In this document: piece after piece, positions 43,284 to 51,378 of the stretch | Position numbering within the stretch: the first letter of the stretch is position 1 | Layout of the letters: the number at the start of each line of letters is the position of its first letter | Assembly (NCBI GenBank): GCA_021847995.1 | Contig: JAJZNE010000115.1 | Location: 1 to 64,000, forward strand | From: Pseudomonadota bacterium | GTDB taxonomy: Bacteria > Pseudomonadota > Alphaproteobacteria > Acetobacterales > Acetobacteraceae | Length of the DNA: 64,000 nucleotides | Reading direction: 5' to 3' | Program-made: the position numbers and the translations under genes | The notes under the pieces: model-generated | Told to the model about the DNA's origin: nothing | Databases searched by the model: none | Seen by the model: the letters and a program-made list of their open reading frames with translations, nothing else

Positions 43284-44087
43284 ATGACTGGCACCATGAC
43301 GACGTCGGAGGCCACGGCGCGCCGGCAGATCCTGGGGGCCTTCCTGCGTGCGCAGCGGGAGGGGCTGCGGCCCACGGCGCTCGGCTTGCCGGTGGGCGCA
43401 CGGCGCCGCACGCCGGGCCTGCGGCGGGAGGAAGTGGCGCAGCTTGCCGGCCTCAGCACCACCTGGTACGCGTGGCTGGAACAGGGCCGCGACATCGCTG
43501 TCTCGCCGCAGGCGCTGGCGCGGCTGGCGGCGGCGCTGAACCTCGATCGTGCCGGCCGCAGCTATCTGTTCGCGCTTGCCGCCCGCCGCGACCCGCTGCC
43601 GGAGCCGGAGGGCACGGCCGAACCGCCCGCGACCCTTGCCGCCTGCGTCCATGCCTGCACCGCGCCGGCCTATGTTCTCGACCGGCTGTGGAACGTGCCG
43701 CTCTGCAACGCGGCGGCGGCGCGGCTGTTCGCAGGCTGGCTCGACCAGCCGGGGCCGCACAATCTTCTGCGCTTCGTCTTTCTCGCCCCTGCCGCGCGGA
43801 CGCTGCTGCCGGACTGGGAGGGGCGCGCGCGGCGCGTGCTGGCCGAATTCCGCGCCGACTGCGCCGCCCACCTGGAGGACCCGCCGGTGCGGGCGCTGCT
43901 GGCCGAACTCCGTGAATCTTCGCCGCCCTTCGTCGCGCTGTGGCGCCAGCAGGACGTGACCGCGCGGGACGGCGGCGGACGAAGCTTCCGCCATCCCGCG
44001 CTGGGGCCGATCGCCTTGCAGCAAAACACCTTCCTGGTGGCCGGCCGGACCGACCTCAAGCTGGTGATGTTAACGCCGGGACCGTAA
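43284..44087 (+). CDS. XRE-family transcriptional regulator with MmyB-like ligand domain
   Basis: A 267-residue regulator. The helix-turn-helix is about 10-75 (RRTPGLRREEVAQLAGLSTTWYAWLEQGR) and a PAS-like MmyB C-terminal domain is about 95-265 (APAYVLDRLWNVPLCNAAAARLF). The latter is thought to bind fatty acids in actinobacterial relatives. The ATG at 43284 is used; an ATG 12 bp later is possible; neither has a clear ribosome-binding site. Divergent from the methyltransferase gene. Confidence 0.87.
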   Translation: MTGTMTTSEATARRQILGAFLRAQREGLRPTALGLPVGARRRTPGLRREEVAQLAGLSTTWYAWLEQGRDIAVSPQALARLAAALNLDRAGRSYLFALAARRDPLPEPEGTAEPPATLAACVHACTAPAYVLDRLWNVPLCNAAAARLFAGWLDQPGPHNLLRFVFLAPAARTLLPDWEGRARRVLAEFRADCAAHLEDPPVRALLAELRESSPPFVALWRQQDVTARDGGGRSFRHPALGPIALQQNTFLVAGRTDLKLVMLTPGP

Positions 44088-44100
44088 GTCCCGGCCGGCG

Positions 44101-44514
44101 TCAGGTCTTGGCCTTGTCGATCTCGGCGAACACCTCGCGGGCGATGCGGAACGCCTCGAAGCCGGCGGGGATGCCGCAATAGCCGCAGACCTGGAGGAAC
44201 ACCTCCTTGATCTCCTCGCGCGAAACCCCGTTGGTCAGCGCGCCCTTCACATGCAGCCGCAGTTCATGCCCCTTGCCCATCGCCGCCAGCATGGCGAGGT
44301 TGAGCATGCTGCGTGTCTGGCGCGTGAGGCCGGGACGTGTCCAGATCATGCCCCAGGCCTGTTCGGTGGTCGCCTTCTGGAACGCGGCATAGAAATCGTC
44401 CGCCGCCGCGAGCGACTGATCGACGTACTCGGCGCCGAGCACCTCGCGCCGCACGGCGAGGCCGCGCTCGAACAGGTCGCCCTTGTATTCGGGACGGTCG
44501 GGGGTCTTGGCCAT
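44101..44514 (-). CDS. Carboxymuconolactone decarboxylase-family protein (PcaC-like)
   Basis: A 137-residue helical protein. It has the PcaC pattern: RREVLGAEYVDQS, MLNLAMLAAMGKGHELRLHV, SREEIKEVFLQVCGYCGIPAG and a C-terminal AFRIAREVFAE. PcaC removes CO2 from gamma-carboxymuconolactone in protocatechuate breakdown, but no other pca gene is in the window and the role may differ. AGGAGG is 7 bp before the ATG. Adjacent to the ligase gene on the same strand. Confidence 0.88.
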   Translation of the reverse strand: MAKTPDRPEYKGDLFERGLAVRREVLGAEYVDQSLAAADDFYAAFQKATTEQAWGMIWTRPGLTRQTRSMLNLAMLAAMGKGHELRLHVKGALTNGVSREEIKEVFLQVCGYCGIPAGFEAFRIAREVFAEIDKAKT

Positions 44515-44546
44515 GCAGGGTCCTCCTGTTGCGTCGTCCGGGCAAC

Positions 44547-46133
44547 CTAGGCGACCGATGCCACCGGCACCAGCCGCAGCAGCGTCTCCAGGCAGTCGGC
44601 CTCGGCCGCCGGCTTGTCGGGGCGCAGGCGGGCGATGCGCGGAAAGCGCAGCGCGATGCCGGATTTGTGGCGCGACGACACCTGCACGGCATCGAACGCC
44701 ACTTCCAGCACCAGTGCCTTCGCCACCTCCCGCACCGGACCGAAGCGCGCGATGGTGTGGTTGCGCACCCACCGATCGAGCCAGGCCAGTTCGGCATCGG
44801 TGAAGCCTGAATACGCCTTGCCCACCGGCACCAGCTCCGCATCGCGCCAGACGCCGAACGTGTAGTCGGAATAGAAGCTGCTGCGCCGGCCGTGGCCGCG
44901 CTGCGCATACATCAGCACGGCATCGACGGTCAGCGGCGCGCGCTTCCATTTCCACCACAGCCCGCGCGGCCGGCCGGGCAGGTAGGGCGCATCGCCGCGC
45001 TTGAGCATCAGCCCCTCGATCGCCGCCGCCCGCGCCCCCGCCCGCAACGATGCCAGGTCATCGAGCGTACCGAAGTCGATCAGTGAGGAGAGATCCATCC
45101 GCGCCGGTCGCGTCCGCGCGAACCACGCCTCCAGCCGCGCGCGGCGGGCATCGAACGGCAGGGCGCGGACATCCTCCACCCCGTCGAACAGGATGTCGTA
45201 CAGCCGCACCGCGGCCGGGAATTCGCGCAGCAGCCGCGCGCCGACCGTCCTGCGGTTGAGCCGCTGTTGCAGGTCGGCGAACGGGGCGACCTCGCCGGCG
45301 CGCATCACCAGCAACTCGCCGTCCAGCACGGCGCGGAAATCCATCGCCGCGACGATCTCGGGAAAGGCCGCGGAAATGTCGTCGGCCCCCCGCGAATAGA
45401 GCCGCCGGCCGCCGACGGTCGCGACCAGTTGGACGCGGATGCCGTCCCATTTCCACTCGGCGCGCAGCGCCGCCGGATCGAGGGCCGCGAAATCCTCCGC
45501 CTCCAGCGGATGGGCCAGCATCGGCGGGCGGAACACCGGCGCGTCGGCCGCATCAGGCCGCGGGCCGCGCCCCTCGATCCAGGCGAACAGCGGCGCGTAG
45601 GGCGGCGTCAGCGCGTGCCAGACTTCCTCGATCTCATCGGCGCCGATCCGCCCTTCGGTCAGGTCCGCCAGCGCCACCTTGGCCAGCCGCGCCGACACGC
45701 CGACGCGCAGCCCGCCGGTGATCAGCTTGAGCAGCGCGAGCCGCGCCGGTGCCTCCGACGCATCGAGCCAGCCGGCGACGATCGCCGGCAGCGCCGCGCG
45801 CGGCGTGTCGCGCAGCACCGCGACGACCTCCGACAGGCGCGGCGGTGCGGCGCCGCCCGCTGTCCCCGGCCACATCAGCGCCACCGTCTCGGCTAGGTCG
45901 CCGACATAGTCGTAGGACCACGCGAACAGCACCGGATCGGTGCGCGTGGCGGCCAGTTCGCGGATCAGCGCCGGCCGCGCGGCGGCGAAACGCAGCGCGC
46001 CGGTCACGGCGGCAAGGCCGAAGCCGCGGTCGGGGTCCGGCGCGGTCGCGAAATAGCGGCGCAGCAGCACGATCTTGGCGTTGCGGCCGGGCGTGAAGGC
46101 CAGCCGCTCCAGCAGCGCCGCGAAGGCGATCAT
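44547..46133 (-). CDS. ATP-dependent DNA ligase
   Basis: A 528-residue ATP-dependent ligase. An N-terminal helical domain (about 1-195) precedes the nucleotidyltransferase core; the adenylated Lys is Lys228 in EWKWDGIRVQL, with YSRGADD, LDGELLVM, EGLMLKR and WWKWKRAP as the further motifs and a C-terminal OB fold. This is the ligase of the bacterial Lhr/ligase/exonuclease repair set and not the NHEJ LigD. Start is the ATG that overlaps the exonuclease stop (ATGA). No helicase or phosphoesterase partner is next to it. Confidence 0.92.
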   Translation of the reverse strand: MIAFAALLERLAFTPGRNAKIVLLRRYFATAPDPDRGFGLAAVTGALRFAAARPALIRELAATRTDPVLFAWSYDYVGDLAETVALMWPGTAGGAAPPRLSEVVAVLRDTPRAALPAIVAGWLDASEAPARLALLKLITGGLRVGVSARLAKVALADLTEGRIGADEIEEVWHALTPPYAPLFAWIEGRGPRPDAADAPVFRPPMLAHPLEAEDFAALDPAALRAEWKWDGIRVQLVATVGGRRLYSRGADDISAAFPEIVAAMDFRAVLDGELLVMRAGEVAPFADLQQRLNRRTVGARLLREFPAAVRLYDILFDGVEDVRALPFDARRARLEAWFARTRPARMDLSSLIDFGTLDDLASLRAGARAAAIEGLMLKRGDAPYLPGRPRGLWWKWKRAPLTVDAVLMYAQRGHGRRSSFYSDYTFGVWRDAELVPVGKAYSGFTDAELAWLDRWVRNHTIARFGPVREVAKALVLEVAFDAVQVSSRHKSGIALRFPRIARLRPDKPAAEADCLETLLRLVPVASVA

Positions 46134-47149
46134 GGCGCCGCCTCGTCCTCCTCCCCGTAGCCGAGCAGGCGCAGCGCGTGGCCTTCGATGCCGCGCGTTC
46201 CCGCCGCGTGGATCAGCGCCTCCTCCCGCCCATGCGTCACCCACACCTCCGGCGCGCCCACGTCGTCCAGCGTCGCGTTCAGCTCGTCCCAGTCGGCATG
46301 GTCGGAGATCACCAGCGGCAGCTCGACGCCGCCCTGGCGCGCCCGGCCGCGCACCCGCATCCACCCGGACGCGGCCGCCACCACCGGGTCCGGCAGCCGC
46401 CGCGCCCAGCGATCGGCGGCGGCGGAGGGCGGGGCGAGCACGATCGCGCCGGCGAGATCGGATTTCGCCGCCCCGGTCGCCGGCCGCAGCGCGCCGAGCG
46501 GAACGCCGAGCCGTTCATAGGCGGCGCACAGCGCGACATGCGCACCATGCAGCCAGATCGGCCGGTCCCAGCCCGCCGCGCGCAGGAGGGCGATCAGGCG
46601 CTGGCATTTGCCGAGCGAATAGCAGCCGACGAGATGCGTCCGTTCCGGAAACAGCGCCACGCTCGCCAGCAGCCGCGCGATCTCCCCGGCCGGCGGCGGA
46701 TGGCGGAACACCGGCAGGGCGAACGTCGCCTCGGTCACGAACACGTCGCAGCGCACCGGCATGAACGCATCGCAGGTGGGATCGGCGATGCGCTTGTAAT
46801 CCCCGCTCACCACCGCGCGGCTGCCACGGTAGTCCATCACCACCTGCGTCGAGCCGAGCACGTGGCCGGCGGGGATCAGGGAAAGATCGACCTCGCCCAG
46901 CCGCAGCAATTCGCCCGGGATGAGCGCCTGCTGCGTTTGCCCCGCCCCGTCGCCGAGACGTGTGCGCATCAGCGCGAGCGTGGCGGGGCTGGCGAGCACC
47001 GCCTGGTGGCCGGGCCTCGCATGATCGGAATGCGCGTGGGTGATGACGGCGCGATCGACCGCCCGCAGCGGGTCGATGAAGAACCCACCCGGCGCGCAGA
47101 AGAGACCCTGCGGCGTGACCCTGAGCCAGGTGCGCGGATGCGGCGGCAT
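46130..47149 (-). CDS. Ligase-associated DNA exonuclease (metallo-beta-lactamase/beta-CASP)
   Basis: A 339-residue metallo-beta-lactamase-fold nuclease. The metal motif is THAHSDHARPG (His38, His40, Asp42, His43), with VVSGDYKR and SDHADWDEL as later motifs. Such proteins are encoded with ATP-dependent ligases and are thought to process DNA ends. It overlaps the ligase gene by 4 bp, which indicates translational coupling. It lies 20 bp downstream of the PheC-like gene on the same strand. Confidence 0.93.
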   Translation of the reverse strand: MPPHPRTWLRVTPQGLFCAPGGFFIDPLRAVDRAVITHAHSDHARPGHQAVLASPATLALMRTRLGDGAGQTQQALIPGELLRLGEVDLSLIPAGHVLGSTQVVMDYRGSRAVVSGDYKRIADPTCDAFMPVRCDVFVTEATFALPVFRHPPPAGEIARLLASVALFPERTHLVGCYSLGKCQRLIALLRAAGWDRPIWLHGAHVALCAAYERLGVPLGALRPATGAAKSDLAGAIVLAPPSAAADRWARRLPDPVVAAASGWMRVRGRARQGGVELPLVISDHADWDELNATLDDVGAPEVWVTHGREEALIHAAGTRGIEGHALRLLGYGEEDEAAP

Positions 47150-47168
47150 GGCGGCGCGGGCAGCGCGA

Positions 47169-47963
47169 TCAGTCGAGCCACTTCGCGATCAGGGCCGCCA
47201 GCGCCCCGGTCTCGCGCTGGATGTGGATGAACTGGTCCACCCATTGCTGCAACGCCACGTCCCGCGGCAGCAGGAACGCCTTCTCGCTGAAGTCGAACGG
47301 CTGGTCGGGGTGCAGCGCGCACAGGGCCGGATGCAGCCGGTGCTGCAACCGCGCCTCGGTCGCGTCGGTGATCATCAGATCGGCGCGACCGGCCAGCAGT
47401 TCGTCGAAGATGCGCGTGTTGTCGGGGAACACCACGATCGCGGCGGCGTGCAGCCGGGCGCGGTCGAACGCCTCGTTGGTGCCGCCGGGATTGACGATGA
47501 CGCGCACGCCGGGCCGGTCGATGTCCGCAAGGGTCGCGAATTTCGCGGCCTGTGCGCACGGTGCGATCGGTGTCTTGCCGTCGCGCAGGATCGGCGCCGA
47601 GAAGAACGCCTGCGTCTGTCGGGTCAGCGTGACGGAAACGCCGCCCGCCCCGATATCGAACCGCCCGGCCAGCAGGTCGGGCAGCAGCGCGCGCCAGCTC
47701 GTCTGCACCGGCTCCAGCGTGACACCGAGCGCCGCCGCCATCGCCTGCGCCATGTCCACGTCCAGCCCCTGCCACTGTCCGGTCGCGGCGTCGTGCAGGG
47801 CGAACGGGGCATAGTCGCCCGGCATGCCGACGCGCAGCCGCCCGTCGGCCAGGATCGTGTCGAGCCGCGACGGCACCGGTTGCGCCGCGGCCGGGGCGGC
47901 CGCCAGCAGCAGGCCGAGCAGCGCCAGGACGCGGCACCTGCCGCTGCCCCGTCTTCGTGCCAT
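47169..47963 (-). CDS. PheC-like periplasmic cyclohexadienyl dehydratase / solute-binding protein
   Basis: A 264-residue secreted protein of the amino-acid-binding fold. A signal peptide (about 27 residues, ending AAA) is followed by RLDTILADGRLRVGMPGDYAPF. Segments FSAPILRDGKTPIAPCAQ, VNPGGTNEAF, DLMITDATEARLQHRLHPALCA and PFDFSEKAFLLPRD strongly recall PheC, the periplasmic enzyme that dehydrates prephenate/arogenate. The Glu of GGTNE (Glu164) probably corresponds to the catalytic acid of PheC. GGAGG is before the ATG. A pure binding protein remains possible because no transporter genes are nearby. Confidence 0.82.
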   Translation of the reverse strand: MARRRGSGRCRVLALLGLLLAAAPAAAQPVPSRLDTILADGRLRVGMPGDYAPFALHDAATGQWQGLDVDMAQAMAAALGVTLEPVQTSWRALLPDLLAGRFDIGAGGVSVTLTRQTQAFFSAPILRDGKTPIAPCAQAAKFATLADIDRPGVRVIVNPGGTNEAFDRARLHAAAIVVFPDNTRIFDELLAGRADLMITDATEARLQHRLHPALCALHPDQPFDFSEKAFLLPRDVALQQWVDQFIHIQRETGALAALIAKWLD

Positions 47964-48096
47964 GCCGATCCTCCGTCCGTCACTCGCCCGGTCGCAGCCT
48001 GGACGCGGGACGGGGGGAAGGCAACGGTTCTGGCGCGGCGCCGGAGAATGTTGCACACATGGCCCGGCGAGCGTCCCGTAACGAGGGCTGGCCGAC

Positions 48097-49824
48097 ATGG
48101 ACCTCAACCTGATCTACGACAGCAGCGTCGCGTCAGCCCCGGCCGGCTTCCAGACTGCGCTGACCGCGGCAGCGGATTACCTGGACCGGATCATCCTCAA
48201 TCCGATCACGGTCAATATCGCGGTCGGCTGGGGCGAGTATGACGGCATGCCGTTGCAGAGCCAGACGGAGAGCCTGGGCGGCATCGCCCCGGTCTATTCG
48301 CTCGGCTACCAGCAGGTGCGCGAGGGGCTTTCCACCGTTGCCGGCCAGGCGCCGGCGGCGACCGCCTATGCCAACCTGCCGCCGGCCGATCCGAGCGGCG
48401 GCGCCGGCTTCCTGGTGTCGAGCGCGTTGCAGAAGGCGTGGGGGATGCTGCCGGCGAACGGCAGCGCGATCGACGGCTATGTCGGCTTCGGCAGCGCAAC
48501 CGGCTACAACTTCACCACCACCGGCGACATGAGCGCCGGCGGCATCTACTTCATGGGCGTGGCGGAGCATGAGCTGACACATGCGCTTGGCCGCTTCTCG
48601 GACCTGGGCGGCGGCTATCTCAGCACGCTCGATCTGTTCCGCTACAGCGCGCCGGGCGTTCTGCAAGGCGATGCGACCGACCCGTTCGCGCCGGCCTATT
48701 TCTCGATCGACGGCGGTCGGACGCCGCTCGCGGCCTATGCCACCAGCGGCGACAATTCGGACTGGGCCACCTCCGTCAGCAACGACGCCTTCGATGCCAT
48801 GTCGCCGTGGGGCACGGTGAATGCGATGTCGCCCACTGATCTGGCGGAGATGGCGGCGATCGGGTTCGAGGTCGGCTGCTTCGCCGCCGGCACCCGCCTG
48901 CGCACGCCGCGCGGGGAGATCCGGGTGGAGGCGCTGCGGGCCGGGCGGGACAGTGTGCTGACCGCCGCGGGCCGGGTTGCCGCGATCCGCTGGATCGGGG
49001 CGCGGACCATCAGCGTGGCGCGGCATCCGTCGCCTGAGCGGGTGATGCCGGTGCGCGTGGCCCGCGGCGCGCTGGGGCCGGGGCAGCCGGTGCGCGACCT
49101 CGTGCTCTCGCCCGATCATGCGGTGTTCCTCGACGGCGTGCTGATCCCGGTGCGGCTGCTGGTGAACGGACGCAGCATCGCCCGCGTCCCGGTGGCCCGG
49201 GTGCGCTACCTGCATGTCGAATTGTCGTGCCATGACGTGATCCTGGCGGAGGGGCTGCCGGTCGAAACCTATCTCGACACCGGCAACCGTGCCGCCGTCA
49301 CCGGCGCGGGGCATGGCCGGCGCGGCGGGGAGGCGGTGGCCCGCCGACTGTGGGCGCGGCGCGGCTGCGCGCCGCTGGTGGAAAGCGGGCCGGGCCTGAT
49401 CGCGGCGCGGCGGCGGGTGCTGACCCGCGCTGTGAGCCTGGGCCACCTTCTGACCGAGGATGCGGCGCTGGAAGTGTTGGCCGACACGGAACCGGTACCG
49501 GCACGCGAACGGGGCGGGCGGTGGGAGGCGACGCTGCCGCCCGGGGTGCGGCGGCTGCGGCTGCGCTCGCGCTGGTATGTCCCGGCAGAGGTGATTCCGG
49601 AGGCGACCGACCCCCGCCGGCTCGGCGTGGCGGTGGCGCGGCTGTGGATCGACGGGCGCGATGCGGCGCTGGACGGCCCGGTGCTGCGCGAGGGCTGGCA
49701 CGCCCCCGAGCGGCACTGGCGCTGGACCGCCGGCGACGCGGTGATCGACGTCGGCGGGGCGCGCCATCTTGCGTTCCGGACGGCGATCACCGGACGCTAC
49801 TGGGCAGAGGCCGGCGCCGGCTGA
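48097..49824 (+). CDS. Zinc metalloprotease fused to Hint (hedgehog/intein) domain
   Basis: A 575-residue protein. Residues 1-260 are a metzincin-like protease of the NF038122 type, with HELTHALGRF (His158, Glu159, His162). Cys261 opens a Hint domain (GCFAAGTRLRTPRGEI, LSPDHAVFLDGVLIPVRLL with the TxxH-like His), which runs to about 410. The rest (410-575) is Arg-rich and beta-like. No classical signal peptide is seen; secretion by another route is likely. The autoprocessing Cys suggests that the C-terminal part is cleaved or attached to something. Divergent from the PheC-like gene by 133 bp. Confidence 0.85.
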   Translation: MDLNLIYDSSVASAPAGFQTALTAAADYLDRIILNPITVNIAVGWGEYDGMPLQSQTESLGGIAPVYSLGYQQVREGLSTVAGQAPAATAYANLPPADPSGGAGFLVSSALQKAWGMLPANGSAIDGYVGFGSATGYNFTTTGDMSAGGIYFMGVAEHELTHALGRFSDLGGGYLSTLDLFRYSAPGVLQGDATDPFAPAYFSIDGGRTPLAAYATSGDNSDWATSVSNDAFDAMSPWGTVNAMSPTDLAEMAAIGFEVGCFAAGTRLRTPRGEIRVEALRAGRDSVLTAAGRVAAIRWIGARTISVARHPSPERVMPVRVARGALGPGQPVRDLVLSPDHAVFLDGVLIPVRLLVNGRSIARVPVARVRYLHVELSCHDVILAEGLPVETYLDTGNRAAVTGAGHGRRGGEAVARRLWARRGCAPLVESGPGLIAARRRVLTRAVSLGHLLTEDAALEVLADTEPVPARERGGRWEATLPPGVRRLRLRSRWYVPAEVIPEATDPRRLGVAVARLWIDGRDAALDGPVLREGWHAPERHWRWTAGDAVIDVGGARHLAFRTAITGRYWAEAGAG

Positions 49825-49830
49825 CGCGGG

Positions 49831-50403
49831 TCAGGTGGCCTCGCCCTCCAGCTTCTTCTGGAGCATGTCGAGCCGTTCCAGCCCGCCCGGCGTACGCGGG
49901 TCGATATCCAGCGCCTTCTGCCAGGCATCGAGCGCGCCCTGCCAGTTGCCCTGGTGTTCGGCGATGTGCGAAAGGCCTTCGAGGGCGGAGAAATTGCGGG
50001 GATCGTGCTGCAGCGCCTGCTCGATGTCGCGGATCGCCCCGTCATAGTCGCCGGCGGCGGCGCGGGCGACGGCACGGTGATTGTAGCCCTCGGAGAAATC
50101 AGGCTGCAGGTCGAGGGCGGCGTCGAAATCGGCGATCGCCTCGCCCGGCGCGTCGTTGCCGAGGTCGCGGTCGCCGCGGCCCATCAGCAGGCCGACCGCG
50201 GGCGTTGCCTGATCGAGCCAGAGGGCGCGGATGCGTCCCTCGATCATCGCTGCCGCCTGTTCGTCGGGGGCGGCACGCAGGGCCTTGAACAACCGGTCAA
50301 GCTGCGCCTCGCGCGCCTGCGCCGGCGTCTCGGCAGCCGAAGCGTCGGCGAGCAGCAAGGCGCCGGAGAGGACGAACGGCAGGACGATCGCCGCACGGAT
50401 CAT
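49831..50403 (-). CDS. Exported TPR-repeat protein
   Basis: A 190-residue protein with a signal peptide (about 23 residues ending ASA). Three TPR units cover about 75-180, with canonical spacing (GEAIADFDAALDLQPDF, GDYDGAIRDIEQALQHDPR, GNWQGALDAWQKALDIDPR). TPRs bind other proteins, here in the periplasm. It is convergent with the metalloprotease gene, 6 bp apart, which may be a coincidence. No catalytic motif. Confidence 0.88.
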   Translation of the reverse strand: MIRAAIVLPFVLSGALLLADASAAETPAQAREAQLDRLFKALRAAPDEQAAAMIEGRIRALWLDQATPAVGLLMGRGDRDLGNDAPGEAIADFDAALDLQPDFSEGYNHRAVARAAAGDYDGAIRDIEQALQHDPRNFSALEGLSHIAEHQGNWQGALDAWQKALDIDPRTPGGLERLDMLQKKLEGEAT

Positions 50404-50479
50404 CTGCTATCATCGCGCCAGGGACCGCGGAGTTGCAAGCGTGCGCGCCCGGTGGACACGAAAGTGACCAGAAATATTC

Positions 50480-51184
50480 CTAATATGGAACTATACCGCC
50501 ACAATTGTACTCCCGTGCCCATCGGCCGGGAAGGAACGGCGGGCCGCAGACGCGGGGTGTGAAGCGGCGGCGGGGGGCGGGTGCGGCGGGAAAGGGGCAC
50601 CCGGCCGGGCGTGGCGGCGGGGATGGGGCGGGAGGATCGCCGCCCGCCGCCTGCGGTCGCGCCGCCTCCGTCTCCGGCGCCATCTCCGGCAGCGTCTCCG
50701 GTACGGGCGACGGGGGGGTGGGGCGGCGGGGCAGCGTCAGCACCGCCGGCAGGGGGATGTCCAGCATCCGGCGCAGGGGCCGCAGAATCCGCCCCGCCTG
50801 CGGCGCCACCGCCAGATAGGCCGCCAGTTCCAGCCGCTGCACCAGATACTGCAACTGCGCCCGTCCCCCCCTCTCCTCCGGCACCAGCCGCATCAGCCAG
50901 CCCCGGCCGTGCGGCAGCCCGTCACACGGCCGCGCCGCCGCCGCCTGCGCCGCACCCGGCGGGCGCGGGGCTCGCGGCCTCGGCGGCGCCGGAAGCCTGC
51001 CAACAGCGACACGGGCGGCAAGGGCGGCGAAGCGCTGCCCGATGCGCAGCATCCGGACGAAGATCAGCCGGTGCAGCGGCCCCGCCAGACGCCGCCCGGC
51101 AGGGCTTGCGGCAATCGCCCGGCACAGGACGGTGATGACGCTGGCAAAATAGGCGTCACCCGTGGGTGGGGACCGCGGGTTCAT
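50480..51184 (-). CDS. Hypothetical protein of Acetobacteraceae type
   Basis: A 234-residue basic, Pro/Arg-rich protein. The central part has two patterns that I recall from other Acetobacteraceae hypotheticals: GWLMRLVPEE followed by a short helix, and APQAGRILRPLRRMLDIPLP. The last third is Pro/Ala low complexity. No domain is assigned. The start is the ATG before NPRSPPTGD. It is separated from the phosphoketolase gene by a 194-bp divergent gap with no recognised element. Confidence 0.65.
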   Translation of the reverse strand: MNPRSPPTGDAYFASVITVLCRAIAASPAGRRLAGPLHRLIFVRMLRIGQRFAALAARVAVGRLPAPPRPRAPRPPGAAQAAAARPCDGLPHGRGWLMRLVPEERGGRAQLQYLVQRLELAAYLAVAPQAGRILRPLRRMLDIPLPAVLTLPRRPTPPSPVPETLPEMAPETEAARPQAAGGDPPAPSPPPRPAGCPFPAAPAPRRRFTPRVCGPPFLPGRWAREYNCGGIVPY

Positions 51185-51378
51185 GAACAAAAATAGAACA
51201 GAAACGGATCAGAAAATCAACAACGACGTTGCCGGCCCGGCCCGGCCCTGCCCGCGGCGCGCGGCGGCGGCGGGCGCGGACGGTTCGGGCGCGCAACCGC
51301 CGTGTCTTGATCAGGCGCAAGGCGCATCCCTACGCTATCAGGTCTCTGGCGGCCGGCCCCACAGCAAGCGAGCGGATC

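Noticed and set aside
37796-44514. Two carboxymuconolactone decarboxylase genes as a protocatechuate pathway
   Set aside because: No pcaB, pcaD, pcaGH or pcaIJ gene is near either, and the larger protein is not PcaC-like.
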